6,273 nt of DNA from JALZBN01 sp035525375 (GCA_035525375.1 DATLEI010000030.1:1-6273); one strand, 5' to 3'. Positions 1 to 5,395 are shown, counted from the stretch's first letter. Translations and numbers: made by a program. Notes: a model not told the origin generated them from the sequence alone.

Positions 1-638
1 CGCGTAACGCAAGGGAACTCCCGCCGCCCATATCCAGGTCTTCGAGTGACGTGCCGGCTTCGAGGACGAAACCCTGGTTGTGGAAGGTCACCTTCGGATT
101 ATGGCCGACAGCGCTGCGGTCTGCTTCGGGCGGGATGAGCGGCCGAGCCCCGGTAGGTTGACCCCGCGCCGATCATGCGGCGATGCGACATCAGCCGTTG
201 CAGACGCAGCGAATCGACGGGCTTGGCGCGTAGAGCGCCTGGGCCAGCCGGGTGATGCCATCACGGACGGACAGCGCCTGCATCGGATTCGCGCTCACCC
301 GCTCCAGCGGGAGCCTGGGAGTCCCCAAACGAGCGTCCCATAACGCGGAAGCCTGTGACCACTGCGCGTGGCAGAAGTGCCGGTCAGTGATACTCGACCG
401 ATACGGTAGGGCCGTCCTGCAGTACGCGACGCGGGGCCGTGCTATCGACCCCCGCAGCGTCGCCGGCGCCCGTCGAACGAGTCATCGACACGACTCTCCG
501 TCGAGGGCCGTTCGTTACATCCATCGTTACATCGACTGCTGCCGGATGTAACGATTGAGGCGGTCTCGGACCCGGATGCGCAACGCTGTGACCTGGACTT
601 ATGCGGTTCCAGCGGACCCCACGGAGGCCCTGATCGCT
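1..638. other. coding-poor region, probable end of an integrated element
   Basis: I see no convincing gene here. Two minus-strand stretches look faintly protein-like. One is open from about 172 to the left edge, with a possible GTG start at 91 that would begin VTFHNQGFVLEAG; it could be the 5' end of a gene running off the window. The other is open from about 480 down to a stop at 191-193 and contains HFCHAQWSQASALWDARLG, but it has no usable start. An overlapping minus frame ends in DGPTVSVEYH near 378. Plus-strand frames are Arg/Ser/Ala-rich and show no domain. A 5-bp hairpin (225-229 with 235-239) is unremarkable. The broken frames, with the repeats and tRNA scar at the right end, fit the decayed end of a mobile element; that is inference. 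Confidence 0.4.
512..555. repeat. three copies of TCGTTACATC, two direct and one inverted
   Basis: TCGTTACATC lies at 512-521 and 524-533 in direct orientation, and its reverse complement at 545-554. The second and third copies extend to a perfect 11-bp inverted repeat (523-533 with 545-555) around an 11-nt spacer. The first copy also pairs for 11 bp with the third (512-522 with 544-554), so two alternative hairpins are possible. No T-tract follows, so a simple intrinsic terminator is unlikely. The cluster lies 84-127 bp from the tRNA 3' half at 639-680. That arrangement resembles arm-type integrase or excisionase sites beside an attachment core, or a repressor operator. The repeat is read directly; the role is inferred. 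Confidence 0.7.
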
Positions 639-680
639 TTGCCAAGATTGGGGTCGCGGGTCCGAATCCCGTCGTCTGCT
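639..680 (+). pseudogene. tRNA-Gly(GCC) 3' half, probable attachment-site scar
   Basis: From 639 the sequence follows the tRNA layout: anticodon loop TTGCCAA (anticodon GCC at 641-643), 3' anticodon-stem strand GATTG, variable GGGTC, T-stem GCGGG, T-loop TCCGAAT, T-stem CCCGT, acceptor strand CGTCTGC and discriminator T at 680. The T-stem pairs fully, counting one G-T. Upstream there is no D-arm, no matching acceptor 5' strand (GCAGACG) and only poor pairing for the anticodon stem, so the 5' half is missing. Such halves, starting near the anticodon loop, are typically left when a tyrosine integrase inserts an element into a tRNA gene. The intact copy should lie further left, with the element between. 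The T-loop has TCC instead of TTC, so it may have drifted. Glycine identity rests on the anticodon alone. Confidence 0.75.
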
Positions 681-707
681 GTTGACGAAATCCGTCGGGC
701 GGCGCCC

Positions 708-1382
708 TCAACCGACCGGATCATTGGGGCTCCCAGCCATCGAGAGGAGCACGTCCGCCAAGTTGGCGACTTGCTGCCCGTAGGTTGCCAGGTTGGGATC
801 GGCGGCAGCCGAGCTGCGGGCCAGTCTGACCACCGCCCCTGTCCAACTCTCTGATGGGTCGAACGTCTCTCCCATCCGGTCGAAGCCCCGCTCAAGCAGT
901 CCTCTCGCGTCAACCAGGTGTCCCCGCGCGACTGCCTTGATCGTTGCGACAGCATTGGCAGCCGCCGAGGCAGCCGCCGACCACTCCGCCGCGAGAAGGG
1001 GGCCCACGACGGGGACCGGCCCCCCCGGGCCAAATTCGGATGGGGATCGGACCTCCAGATCGATGCGCCAGAACAGGGGAAGATCGGCCAACTGAATGAA
1101 GAGCAAGCGCCGATTGCCCGACCCCTGAAACTCGGGATCGGACCGAACCGAGGACACTTGCGACACCGAGGCGAGAGTTTCCCGGACACCTGCAACCGCT
1201 GCCGTGAAGCGATCCCCGGGGACGACCCATAGCAGGTCTATGTCACTGAACTGATCAGCCTCCCCCGTCGCAAGCGATCCCCGGAGACTGATGCGGCTGC
1301 CCGGTACGGCGATGGCGAGCACTTCAGCGACGCTGTCGACCAGTGCTGCGCGCCGCTCGGGACGCAAGTCGAGATCCACCAC
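708..1382 (-). CDS. nucleotidyltransferase domain protein
   Basis: Probable enzyme transferring a nucleotide to an unknown acceptor (small molecule, protein or RNA), cytoplasmic. With a GTG start at 1382 it is 224 aa. The pol-beta-type signature is complete: GSLATGEADQFSDIDL puts G35-S36 and the two metal-binding aspartates at D47 and D49, and the third carboxylate is D108 in WRIDLEV. From about residue 120 the protein becomes Ala-rich and probably helical, as in aminoglycoside nucleotidyltransferases and MNT-like proteins. Size and layout therefore fit a resistance-type or orphan nucleotidyltransferase; the substrate cannot be told. The start is uncertain: the frame stays open to a GTG at 1448, whose extra 22 residues look non-conserved, and an AAGGA lies about 14 nt before GTG 1382. 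It converges on the tRNA scar, ending 27 nt from it. No HEPN partner gene is adjacent. Confidence 0.85.
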   Translation of the reverse strand: MVDLDLRPERRAALVDSVAEVLAIAVPGSRISLRGSLATGEADQFSDIDLLWVVPGDRFTAAVAGVRETLASVSQVSSVRSDPEFQGSGNRRLLFIQLADLPLFWRIDLEVRSPSEFGPGGPVPVVGPLLAAEWSAAASAAANAVATIKAVARGHLVDARGLLERGFDRMGETFDPSESWTGAVVRLARSSAAADPNLATYGQQVANLADVLLSMAGSPNDPVG

Positions 1383-1415
1383 GCATCCATCATGATTCCT
1401 TCGTCGTCTCAGAGC

Positions 1416-1480
1416 GGGCGGCCCGGGCGCCTCACCCGCAGGAGCCACCTGTCGTTATGGGCGGCCCAGGCGAGGCGCCC
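1416..1480. repeat. direct and inverted GC-rich repeats between divergent genes
   Basis: GGGCGGCCC occurs at 1416-1424 and again at 1459-1467. Immediately after the first copy, GGGCGCCTC (1425-1433) is the exact inverted match of GAGGCGCCC (1472-1480). The block sits between the minus-strand nucleotidyltransferase and the plus-strand DUF1232 gene, where promoters for both must lie. It could fold in either transcript or bind a regulator. In DNA this GC-rich chance matches are common, so I give no function. If the nucleotidyltransferase starts at 1448, part of the block is coding. Confidence 0.45.
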
Positions 1481-1541
1481 GTCGGCGCTGCGCCGGGCGG
1501 CGATCCGAGGCAAGTCTTGCTCGCATTCCTAGACTGGGGCG

Positions 1542-1976
1542 GTGCGTGCGATCCCGTTGCTTCTGCTCGGCGTCGGCATCGTTCTCTTGTCGTGGGTTGT
1601 CTTGATCTTCTTGGCGAGACGTTTACCCCCGGGGCTGGCCAAGGACCTCGCAAGCTTTCTGCCGGCGTGCGCGACCGCGCTTCGCCGACTACGCAAGGAC
1701 CCTCGGGTTCCGCGCTCTGCGAAGGTCGCCGTCGCGATCGCCGCAGTGTGGGTGATCAGCCCGATCGATCTGATCCCTGAGTTTCTTCCCGTGATCGGGC
1801 CGCTCGACGATGTCGTGGTCGTTGCGCTGGCGCTCCGCTTCGCGGCCAGGCGGGTGCCACGCGAGGCGATCGAGGAAGCTTGGCCGGGGGAGCGAAGACT
1901 CCTCGACCGCCTGCTCGGCCCGGCAACGTCCCCGCCGACGGGATCAGGAACCCCGCCCGGCGATCGCGTCGCCTGA
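1542..1976 (+). CDS. DUF1232 (YkvA-like) membrane protein
   Basis: Small membrane-associated protein of 144 aa with unknown biochemical role. Residues 4-25 form a hydrophobic segment (LLLLGVGIVLLSWVVLIFL), probably a membrane anchor, followed by basic residues (ARR). The DUF1232 core covers about residues 45-105 and holds its hallmark SPIDLIPEFLPVIGPLDDVVV at residues 73-93, with a second hydrophobic stretch around it. The C-terminal 15-20 residues are Pro/Gly-rich and probably disordered. The start is GTG at 1542 with a weak GGGG a few bases upstream; no earlier start is plausible. The next gene begins 20 bp downstream on the same strand, so the two may be co-transcribed. YkvA-type proteins are widespread and I infer no specific pathway. 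The family call is strong. Confidence 0.9.
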   Translation: MRAIPLLLLGVGIVLLSWVVLIFLARRLPPGLAKDLASFLPACATALRRLRKDPRVPRSAKVAVAIAAVWVISPIDLIPEFLPVIGPLDDVVVVALALRFAARRVPREAIEEAWPGERRLLDRLLGPATSPPTGSGTPPGDRVA

Positions 1977-1996
1977 CCCATCCGACCCTCGACCGC

Positions 1997-2425
1997 GTGG
2001 GTGCGTACGCTTGGGGTACGTCGACGAGCGAATCGCCACCGGCTTTGCCCAAGGATCTCCTCGGCTTGGTCAGGCACGCCGGAACCCTCTGCCTGAACGT
2101 GGAATCGCCCGGTTGGGACGACGCGCGCCGCTATCTGTTCGAGGACGCCCGGGCCACGCTCTACTTCCCGGTGGCGAAGAAGTACCTGACCGACGACCTG
2201 GCTTCATTCCGGGTCCTGATCTGGAGCGAGCCGCGCGTCCTCGCCATTGGAGAGCTGCATCCGGCCACGTCAGATCAGGACGTGGAGATTCAGATGGCGC
2301 TGGCGGCAGAGTCGGGCATTCCGCCGCACGAGGCGCAGTACATGTTGCTCGATCAGCGCACCAAGGGGGCCAGGAAGACCAGGCACCGGCTCGTCCTGCG
2401 AGAACTGTCGCTCGCTGGGCGCTGA
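1997..2425 (+). CDS. hypothetical protein, no family recognised
   Basis: A 142-aa soluble protein I do not recognise. With GTG at 1997 it begins VGAYAWGTSTSES, then has a mixed alpha/beta-looking body (about residues 15-110) with DDARRYLFEDARATLYFPV and FRVLIWSEPRVLAIGELHP. It ends in a basic tail (DQRTKGARKTRHRLVLREL). There is no signal peptide, membrane helix or Cys cluster. The frame is open back to 1880, but that start would overlap the DUF1232 gene by 97 bp, and the added residues are Arg/Pro-rich and look non-coding; no other ATG, GTG or TTG lies between. No clear ribosome-binding site precedes 1997. The spacing (20 bp) and shared strand suggest co-transcription with the DUF1232 gene. 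It converges with the DUF4304 gene across 147 bp in which I see no convincing terminator. Confidence 0.7.
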   Translation: MGAYAWGTSTSESPPALPKDLLGLVRHAGTLCLNVESPGWDDARRYLFEDARATLYFPVAKKYLTDDLASFRVLIWSEPRVLAIGELHPATSDQDVEIQMALAAESGIPPHEAQYMLLDQRTKGARKTRHRLVLRELSLAGR

Positions 2426-2572
2426 CAGGCAGCGCTGGTGCTGCGGTGCTCCAGCCCTAGCCGCGTGGCCCCACGGTGCCGGCCTTCGGGGGCAGCACTC
2501 CGAGGTCCGAGCAGCCGGGTGGTTCTGGGGCGGGCCTGCCGAGGACGGCGCAAGCAGCCGGGCACCGCCCGT

Positions 2573-3016
2573 TCAGGCTGTCTCGGCTGAGATCCGGCGC
2601 ATGGCAGGCAGCGCGTATCGCGTGATTGCCTCCAGGACCTCCCGGCCGAGCACATCGGGCGGATCCTCCGCGTCGAGCCACCACCACTTGTCGTCACCTC
2701 TCGGCATCAACCGTCCGATGCGCGCCGTCCATTCGAAGCTTCCGGCACCGACGTTGGCCTTCGGACGCGGCCCGATGAAGGGCCGCTCCTCCTGTGCCGC
2801 ACTCCACGCGTCCTTCCGCACGACCTTGCAGTTCACGGTGAACTTCATGCGGCCAGCGGTGTTCGCCGTCGATCCTTGGAAGCCGAGGAGGATCCAATGC
2901 GAAGCGCTGGGAACTGAGTACTCCATACCGGAGCCCTTCAAGCCCTCGGCGCGCAATGCCGGCGCCACGTAGTCTCGGAGCATCCGCGTGAAATTGGTCT
3001 GAGCCGCCCCTGCCAC
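2573..3016 (-). CDS. DUF4304 domain protein
   Basis: A 147-aa soluble protein matching the DUF4304 pattern. It has an N-terminal helix (NFTRMLRDYVAPALRAEGLKGSG, residues 8-30) typical of 'lxpxLkxxGFkxxg', then a beta-rich part including HWILLGFQGST (40-50) and MKFTVNCKVV (57-66). Later come an aromatic run around WWWLD (111-115) and a final helix VLEAITRYALPAMRRI. The family has no established activity; members are scattered in bacteria, often beside other orphan genes. The start is GTG at 3016: a stop lies five codons upstream, and the first internal ATG (residue 12) would remove the start of the conserved helix. No good ribosome-binding site is visible. A perfect 14-bp palindrome lies 118 bp upstream. 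The 204-bp gap to the cupin gene suggests its own promoter. Family call moderately strong; function unknown. Confidence 0.8.
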   Translation of the reverse strand: MAGAAQTNFTRMLRDYVAPALRAEGLKGSGMEYSVPSASHWILLGFQGSTANTAGRMKFTVNCKVVRKDAWSAAQEERPFIGPRPKANVGAGSFEWTARIGRLMPRGDDKWWWLDAEDPPDVLGREVLEAITRYALPAMRRISAETA

Positions 3017-3133
3017 AGGAAGAGCATGTCATCCGATCATCCCGCGGACCCGGCGTTCAGGGACAGGGCGCCTTGCGCCACAGTGCGCCGGGATCGTGGG
3101 ACGGGCGGCGTATCCGGGCCGAGGTGAGTGCGG

Positions 3134-3147
3134 CGACCATATGGTCG
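3134..3147. promoter_or_regulatory. 14-bp perfect palindrome, possible operator
   Basis: CGACCATATGGTCG is a perfect palindrome with no spacer, in the 204-bp gap between the cupin stop and the DUF4304 start. It lies 118 bp upstream of the DUF4304 gene. Its size and symmetry suit a homodimeric regulator, but the binding protein is not in the window. A weak nearby hairpin (GACCG 3167-3171 with CGGTC 3179-3183) could be a remnant terminator for the upstream cupin gene; it lacks a T-tract. Confidence 0.4.
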
Positions 3148-3220
3148 GGTTCGCCTACAGGTCCTCGACCGTGGTGCTCGGTCACGGCGTGTCTTTCACT
3201 CCAGGCGTCGGGGAGGTTCG

Positions 3221-3748
3221 TCAACGTGTGGCCTGTCGCCAGGCTGGGCTGTCGCTGGCGTAGGTGTCGTAGTGAGATTGGTCGTGGGGCAGCGTTCCCG
3301 GCTCTTCGAGGCCGGCGGCGAGCCGGGCCAGCCGCCGAAACAGCTCGAAGCGCTCGATCCCGGGAGTCACCGCCACGATGAGCTCGGCGTCACCGCCCGG
3401 CGCCGCTGCGAACGCATGGGCCATGCCGGGAGGAACCACTGCGAGGTCGCCCTCGGTCGCCATCACGAGCACTTCGCCCACCAAGAGCTGGACCGAACCG
3501 CTGAGCACGTAGAACATCTCGGTGGCGGTCAGGTGGTGGTGCGGGCTGGCACCGAGCCCGCCGGGCCGCAAGGTGGCGCGGTGCACGCTCAGTGTCCCAC
3601 CGTTGGTCGCGCTGTCGGTGAGGAGGCGCATCGAGGACCCGTCAGGGAACTCGATCTCCTCTGCCTCCTGCGCCCGCACGACGATGGCCGCCGGCGGCCG
3701 GGCTGGGCGACTGTCGACCCCTGGGTCCAGTGGCGCCACGGTGTCCAT
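3221..3748 (-). CDS. cupin domain protein
   Basis: A 175-aa single-domain cupin, a small beta-barrel usually binding a metal. Motif 1 is H70-x-H72-x4-E77-x6-G84 (within SPHHHLTATEMFYVLSG), giving three of the usual ligands. Motif 2 is G100-x5-P106-x-G108-x2-H111 (GDLAVVPPGMAH), the fourth ligand; the Asn that often follows is Ala. Both motifs are intact, so metal binding is likely. Such proteins act as small dioxygenases, isomerases or ligand sensors, and the substrate cannot be read here. The C-terminal tail (about 135-175, starting IERFELFRRLARL) is a helix plus a polar end. Its ATG follows the TAG of the upstream TIGR03086 gene with no base between, so the two are almost certainly translated from one message by coupling. 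It ends the operon. Confidence 0.92.
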   Translation of the reverse strand: MDTVAPLDPGVDSRPARPPAAIVVRAQEAEEIEFPDGSSMRLLTDSATNGGTLSVHRATLRPGGLGASPHHHLTATEMFYVLSGSVQLLVGEVLVMATEGDLAVVPPGMAHAFAAAPGGDAELIVAVTPGIERFELFRRLARLAAGLEEPGTLPHDQSHYDTYASDSPAWRQATR

Positions 3749-4312
3749 CTACAGCCGGCCGAGAAAGCCGAGGAGCCGTTGCTGGATCGGCGCCGTCTCC
3801 GCAACGTTGATCTCCGGCCCGTAGACACCGGTGGATCGCATCCGTTCCATGGGGATCCGGCGATAGAAGTCGTAGATCACCTTGGCGACATCGCGGTCGA
3901 TGTCGGCGCTCTGGCCGGTGGCTCGGGCCACGTCCCAGGCGTGAAGTGCGACCTCGCCCACGTTGATCACCAATCCGGCGCGGGCGGGGAACGTCCCCCA
4001 TGGATAGGCGCGGTCGCCGTCCAGAGCGCCGGGCTGCCGCCACGAGGCCACGTTGGCCGCCGACGTCACCGCCAGGGCATGGATCGGATCGTCGCCGATG
4101 ACGTCTCCGGCGTCCTCGCCCGCCTCGTGGCCGGCGTTGACGAGGGTGTACATGATGGCCCCGCCCAGTATGTGGTTGAGCAGCCCACGCACGTCCCACT
4201 CGGGGCAGCACGTCGGCGCGCCGAGCTGATCGGGCCCAAGGTTGGCGACGACCTTCGCCAGCGTTTCGTAGGAGCATTCGAGTGCGGTCGTTGCATCGAT
4301 CGCGTTGGTCAT
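3749..4312 (-). CDS. TIGR03086 / MDMPI-type DinB-like metal protein
   Basis: A 187-aa four-helix-bundle protein of the group containing the N-terminal domain of mycothiol-dependent maleylpyruvate isomerase. Visible signatures are CCPEWDVRGLLNHILGG (residues 35-51) with H47, and GEVALHAWDVARATGQ (119-134) with E120 and H124. The His / Glu-x3-His set matches the metal ligands known in the family, so a divalent metal site is likely. Members transfer or use mycothiol in detoxification, but most TIGR03086 proteins have no tested reaction, so the substrate is unknown. The start is ATG 4312: GGAGG at 4318-4322 sits 5 nt upstream, and the apparent TTG start at 4324 is part of that site. It leads a two-gene operon with the cupin (TAG then ATG, zero gap) behind the promoter at 4341-4370. 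Confidence 0.92.
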   Translation of the reverse strand: MTNAIDATTALECSYETLAKVVANLGPDQLGAPTCCPEWDVRGLLNHILGGAIMYTLVNAGHEAGEDAGDVIGDDPIHALAVTSAANVASWRQPGALDGDRAYPWGTFPARAGLVINVGEVALHAWDVARATGQSADIDRDVAKVIYDFYRRIPMERMRSTGVYGPEINVAETAPIQQRLLGFLGRL

Positions 4313-4317
4313 GGCGG

Positions 4318-4322
4318 CCTCC
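4318..4322 (-). promoter_or_regulatory. GGAGG ribosome-binding site that fixes the TIGR03086 start
   Basis: On the minus strand the bases read TTGGAGGCCGCCATG. GGAGG stands 5 nt before the ATG at 4312, an ideal Shine-Dalgarno position. A start at the in-frame TTG four codons earlier would overlap the site itself, so ATG 4312 is the better start. Confidence 0.8.
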
Positions 4323-4340
4323 AATTCAGAGCGGAACTAT

Positions 4341-4370
4341 ATTCTTCGCAGAAGGACGATCTACTGTCAA
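4341..4370 (-). promoter_or_regulatory. putative promoter of the TIGR03086-cupin operon
   Basis: On the minus strand a perfect -35 hexamer TTGACA (4365-4370) is followed after 18 bp by AAGAAT (4341-4346), which keeps A2, A4, A5 and T6 of TATAAT. A second -10-like TATAGT (4336-4341) is too far at 23 bp. This is a locally AT-rich patch in GC-rich DNA, between the phosphotransferase stop (4430) and the operon start (4312). It predicts a short 5' leader of roughly 20 nt. The elements are read directly; use in vivo is inferred. Confidence 0.55.
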
Positions 4371-4429
4371 GAAGGGACCGAAATCAGCAGACGCCACACG
4401 ACGCAACCAAGCGGCGCCAGCGGGCCGAG

Positions 4430-5257
4430 CTATGCCGGCCAGCCCCTGCGCAGAAGATCGAGGTGGTGTTGCGCGTGTCGTCGCATCACCGCGAAGCGGG
4501 CCTGGACCGAACACCAGGTTGCGACACGAGCACTGTTCAGGGACGAGAGAACGGCGAGCAGGTCCTCATCGATTGTGGAGAAGTTCGCCCGGGCTCCCTC
4601 AGGAAGGAAGGCGAGGTCCCACTCGACCGGTCCTCGACAGGCGGTCTCGAAGTCGAGCCAGCGGATGCCGAGTGGCGTGAGGACGCGATTGCCTTCATGA
4701 GGTTCGCCGTGAAGTGGACGAGAGTCGAAGGCTGCGCCTTCGATCGTGGGCAGGAGGGCATCGAAAACCTCCTCGAGAAGCGCACGGTCGTCGGCCGCCA
4801 GAGCGGGAATGCGACTCCGGGCTTCCAGGATTCGACGGGACCGGCGGATGTCGACTCGGAAATCGGGCAGGTCGACCCGGCAGTCATCCAATGCCTCATG
4901 CAGCTGGCCCAGCGATTCTCCGACCGCTGAGGCCGGGAGCTCGGTCGATCCATCACGCTCGAGACGGTTCCACAAGGTCACGATGAACCCGGTGGTCGGG
5001 TCGGTCGTAGGCGGCGACTCGGCGAGTGGACTGGCCACAGGGGCCCCTAGCGCTGCGAGGGCACGCGCAACCTCGTACTCCCGCCGCAGCTCGTCCAAGC
5101 TGTCCGCATGGGTGCCGACCTTGGCGATGACCTCAGAGGGACGGAGCCAGACGACGGTGTTGTTGGTCTCTTGAAGGAGAAGTGGGTCATCGGCTCGGAT
5201 GCCGTACTTCGCCGCGACGTCGACCGCTGCGCGGAAGGCAGGAGTCACACCAAGCAT
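4430..5257 (-). CDS. APH-family phosphotransferase (aminoglycoside phosphotransferase fold)
   Basis: A 275-aa kinase-like protein predicted to move a phosphate from a nucleotide to a small-molecule hydroxyl. In order: N-lobe with VVWLRPSEVIAKVG, where K46 is the probable ATP-binding lysine, and a following helix with E57-E62; C-lobe with the catalytic loop RPLHGEPHEGN (180-190); then IRWLDFETACRGPVEWDLAFL (198-218), where D202 is the metal-binding Asp and D214 the structural one. The usual HGD-x4-N is HGE-x4-N here (H183, E185, N190), so the catalytic base is Glu. Length is normal for the family. APH-fold proteins phosphorylate aminoglycosides, macrolides, choline, sugars and more; neither the substrate nor a resistance role can be told. 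The ATG at 5257 has no strong ribosome-binding site and is preceded by two hairpins and a 7-codon reading frame. Confidence 0.9.
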   Translation of the reverse strand: MLGVTPAFRAAVDVAAKYGIRADDPLLLQETNNTVVWLRPSEVIAKVGTHADSLDELRREYEVARALAALGAPVASPLAESPPTTDPTTGFIVTLWNRLERDGSTELPASAVGESLGQLHEALDDCRVDLPDFRVDIRRSRRILEARSRIPALAADDRALLEEVFDALLPTIEGAAFDSRPLHGEPHEGNRVLTPLGIRWLDFETACRGPVEWDLAFLPEGARANFSTIDEDLLAVLSSLNSARVATWCSVQARFAVMRRHAQHHLDLLRRGWPA

Positions 5258-5267
5258 TGTGCCGGAC

Positions 5268-5311
5268 GGCCACGAAGCCCCGCGTGGCCATGGGCCCCCG
5301 AGATTTGGGGG
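5268..5311 (-). promoter_or_regulatory. two tandem hairpins in the phosphotransferase leader
   Basis: Reading toward the phosphotransferase start, CCCCC-7 nt-GGGGG (5311-5307 with 5299-5295) is followed by a perfect 7-bp stem GGCCACG-8 nt-CGTGGCC (5289-5283 with 5274-5268). The second stem ends 10 nt before the ATG, so it could hide the ribosome-binding region. Its loop CGGGGCTT can also pair with the C-run of the first stem, which would allow alternative folds. No T-tract follows, so it is more likely a translational control or simple GC structure than a terminator. The stems are directly visible; regulation is inferred. Confidence 0.4.
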
Positions 5312-5328
5312 ACGGGTCTCTCAACCCT

Positions 5329-5352
5329 CTATCGTCGCTGCCCGCGCGCCAT
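5329..5352 (-). CDS. possible 7-aa leader peptide MARGQRR
   Basis: ATG at 5352 opens a seven-codon frame (MARGQRR) closed by TAG at 5329-5331, in the 115-bp gap before the phosphotransferase gene. AGGCGAG (5356-5362) lies 3 nt before the ATG, a passable but close ribosome-binding site. It is followed by two hairpins before the main start. Short Arg-rich leaders can govern downstream genes through ribosome stalling, as with leader peptides of some resistance genes. A frame this short also arises by chance, so this is a candidate only. Confidence 0.2.
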   Translation of the reverse strand: MARGQRR

Positions 5353-5371
5353 GCGCTCGCCTGGACGATCG

Positions 5372-5395
5372 CCTACGAGTCGACGCGCTCGTAGG
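5372..5395 (-). repeat. 8-bp inverted repeat over the DUF1579-like stop codon
   Basis: CCTACGAG (5372-5379) and CTCGTAGG (5388-5395) form a perfect 8-bp inverted repeat with an 8-nt loop. The TAG stop of the DUF1579-like gene (5373-5375) lies in one arm. No T-run follows, so it may be a transcript-stabilising or weak stop structure, or simply coding-sequence chance (its arms encode TYER and the stop). Confidence 0.45.

Noticed and set aside
512..555. CRISPR array
   Set aside because: Only three 10-bp copies in mixed orientation with unequal spacing; no repeat-spacer periodicity and no cas gene.
639..680. Complete functional tRNA gene
   Set aside because: No D-arm, no complementary acceptor 5' strand, and a poorly paired anticodon stem upstream.
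599..1195. Minus-strand frame ending with DGIRTRDPNLGKA
   Set aside because: That string is the typical antisense translation of a tRNA 3' half. The rest is a shadow of the nucleotidyltransferase gene.
1880..1996. Earlier start for the hypothetical protein
   Set aside because: It would overlap the DUF1232 gene by 97 bp and add Arg/Pro-rich residues that look non-coding.
2426..2572. Bidirectional terminator between the convergent genes
   Set aside because: Only short GC-rich stems such as GCAGC-GCTGC and no T-tracts on either strand.
2247..2972. Plus-strand 241-codon frame
   Set aside because: It runs through the end of the hypothetical gene and then opposite the DUF4304 gene; the translation is low-complexity Ser/Arg/Ala-rich with no domain.
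4313..4324. TTG start for the TIGR03086 gene
   Set aside because: The TTG overlaps the GGAGG ribosome-binding site of the ATG at 4312.
3128..4930. A 600-codon open frame on the plus strand
   Set aside because: It lies opposite the cupin, TIGR03086 and phosphotransferase genes, which share one minus-strand frame. Its first codon positions face their GC-rich third positions, so stop codons are avoided by composition. No domain is visible in its translation.
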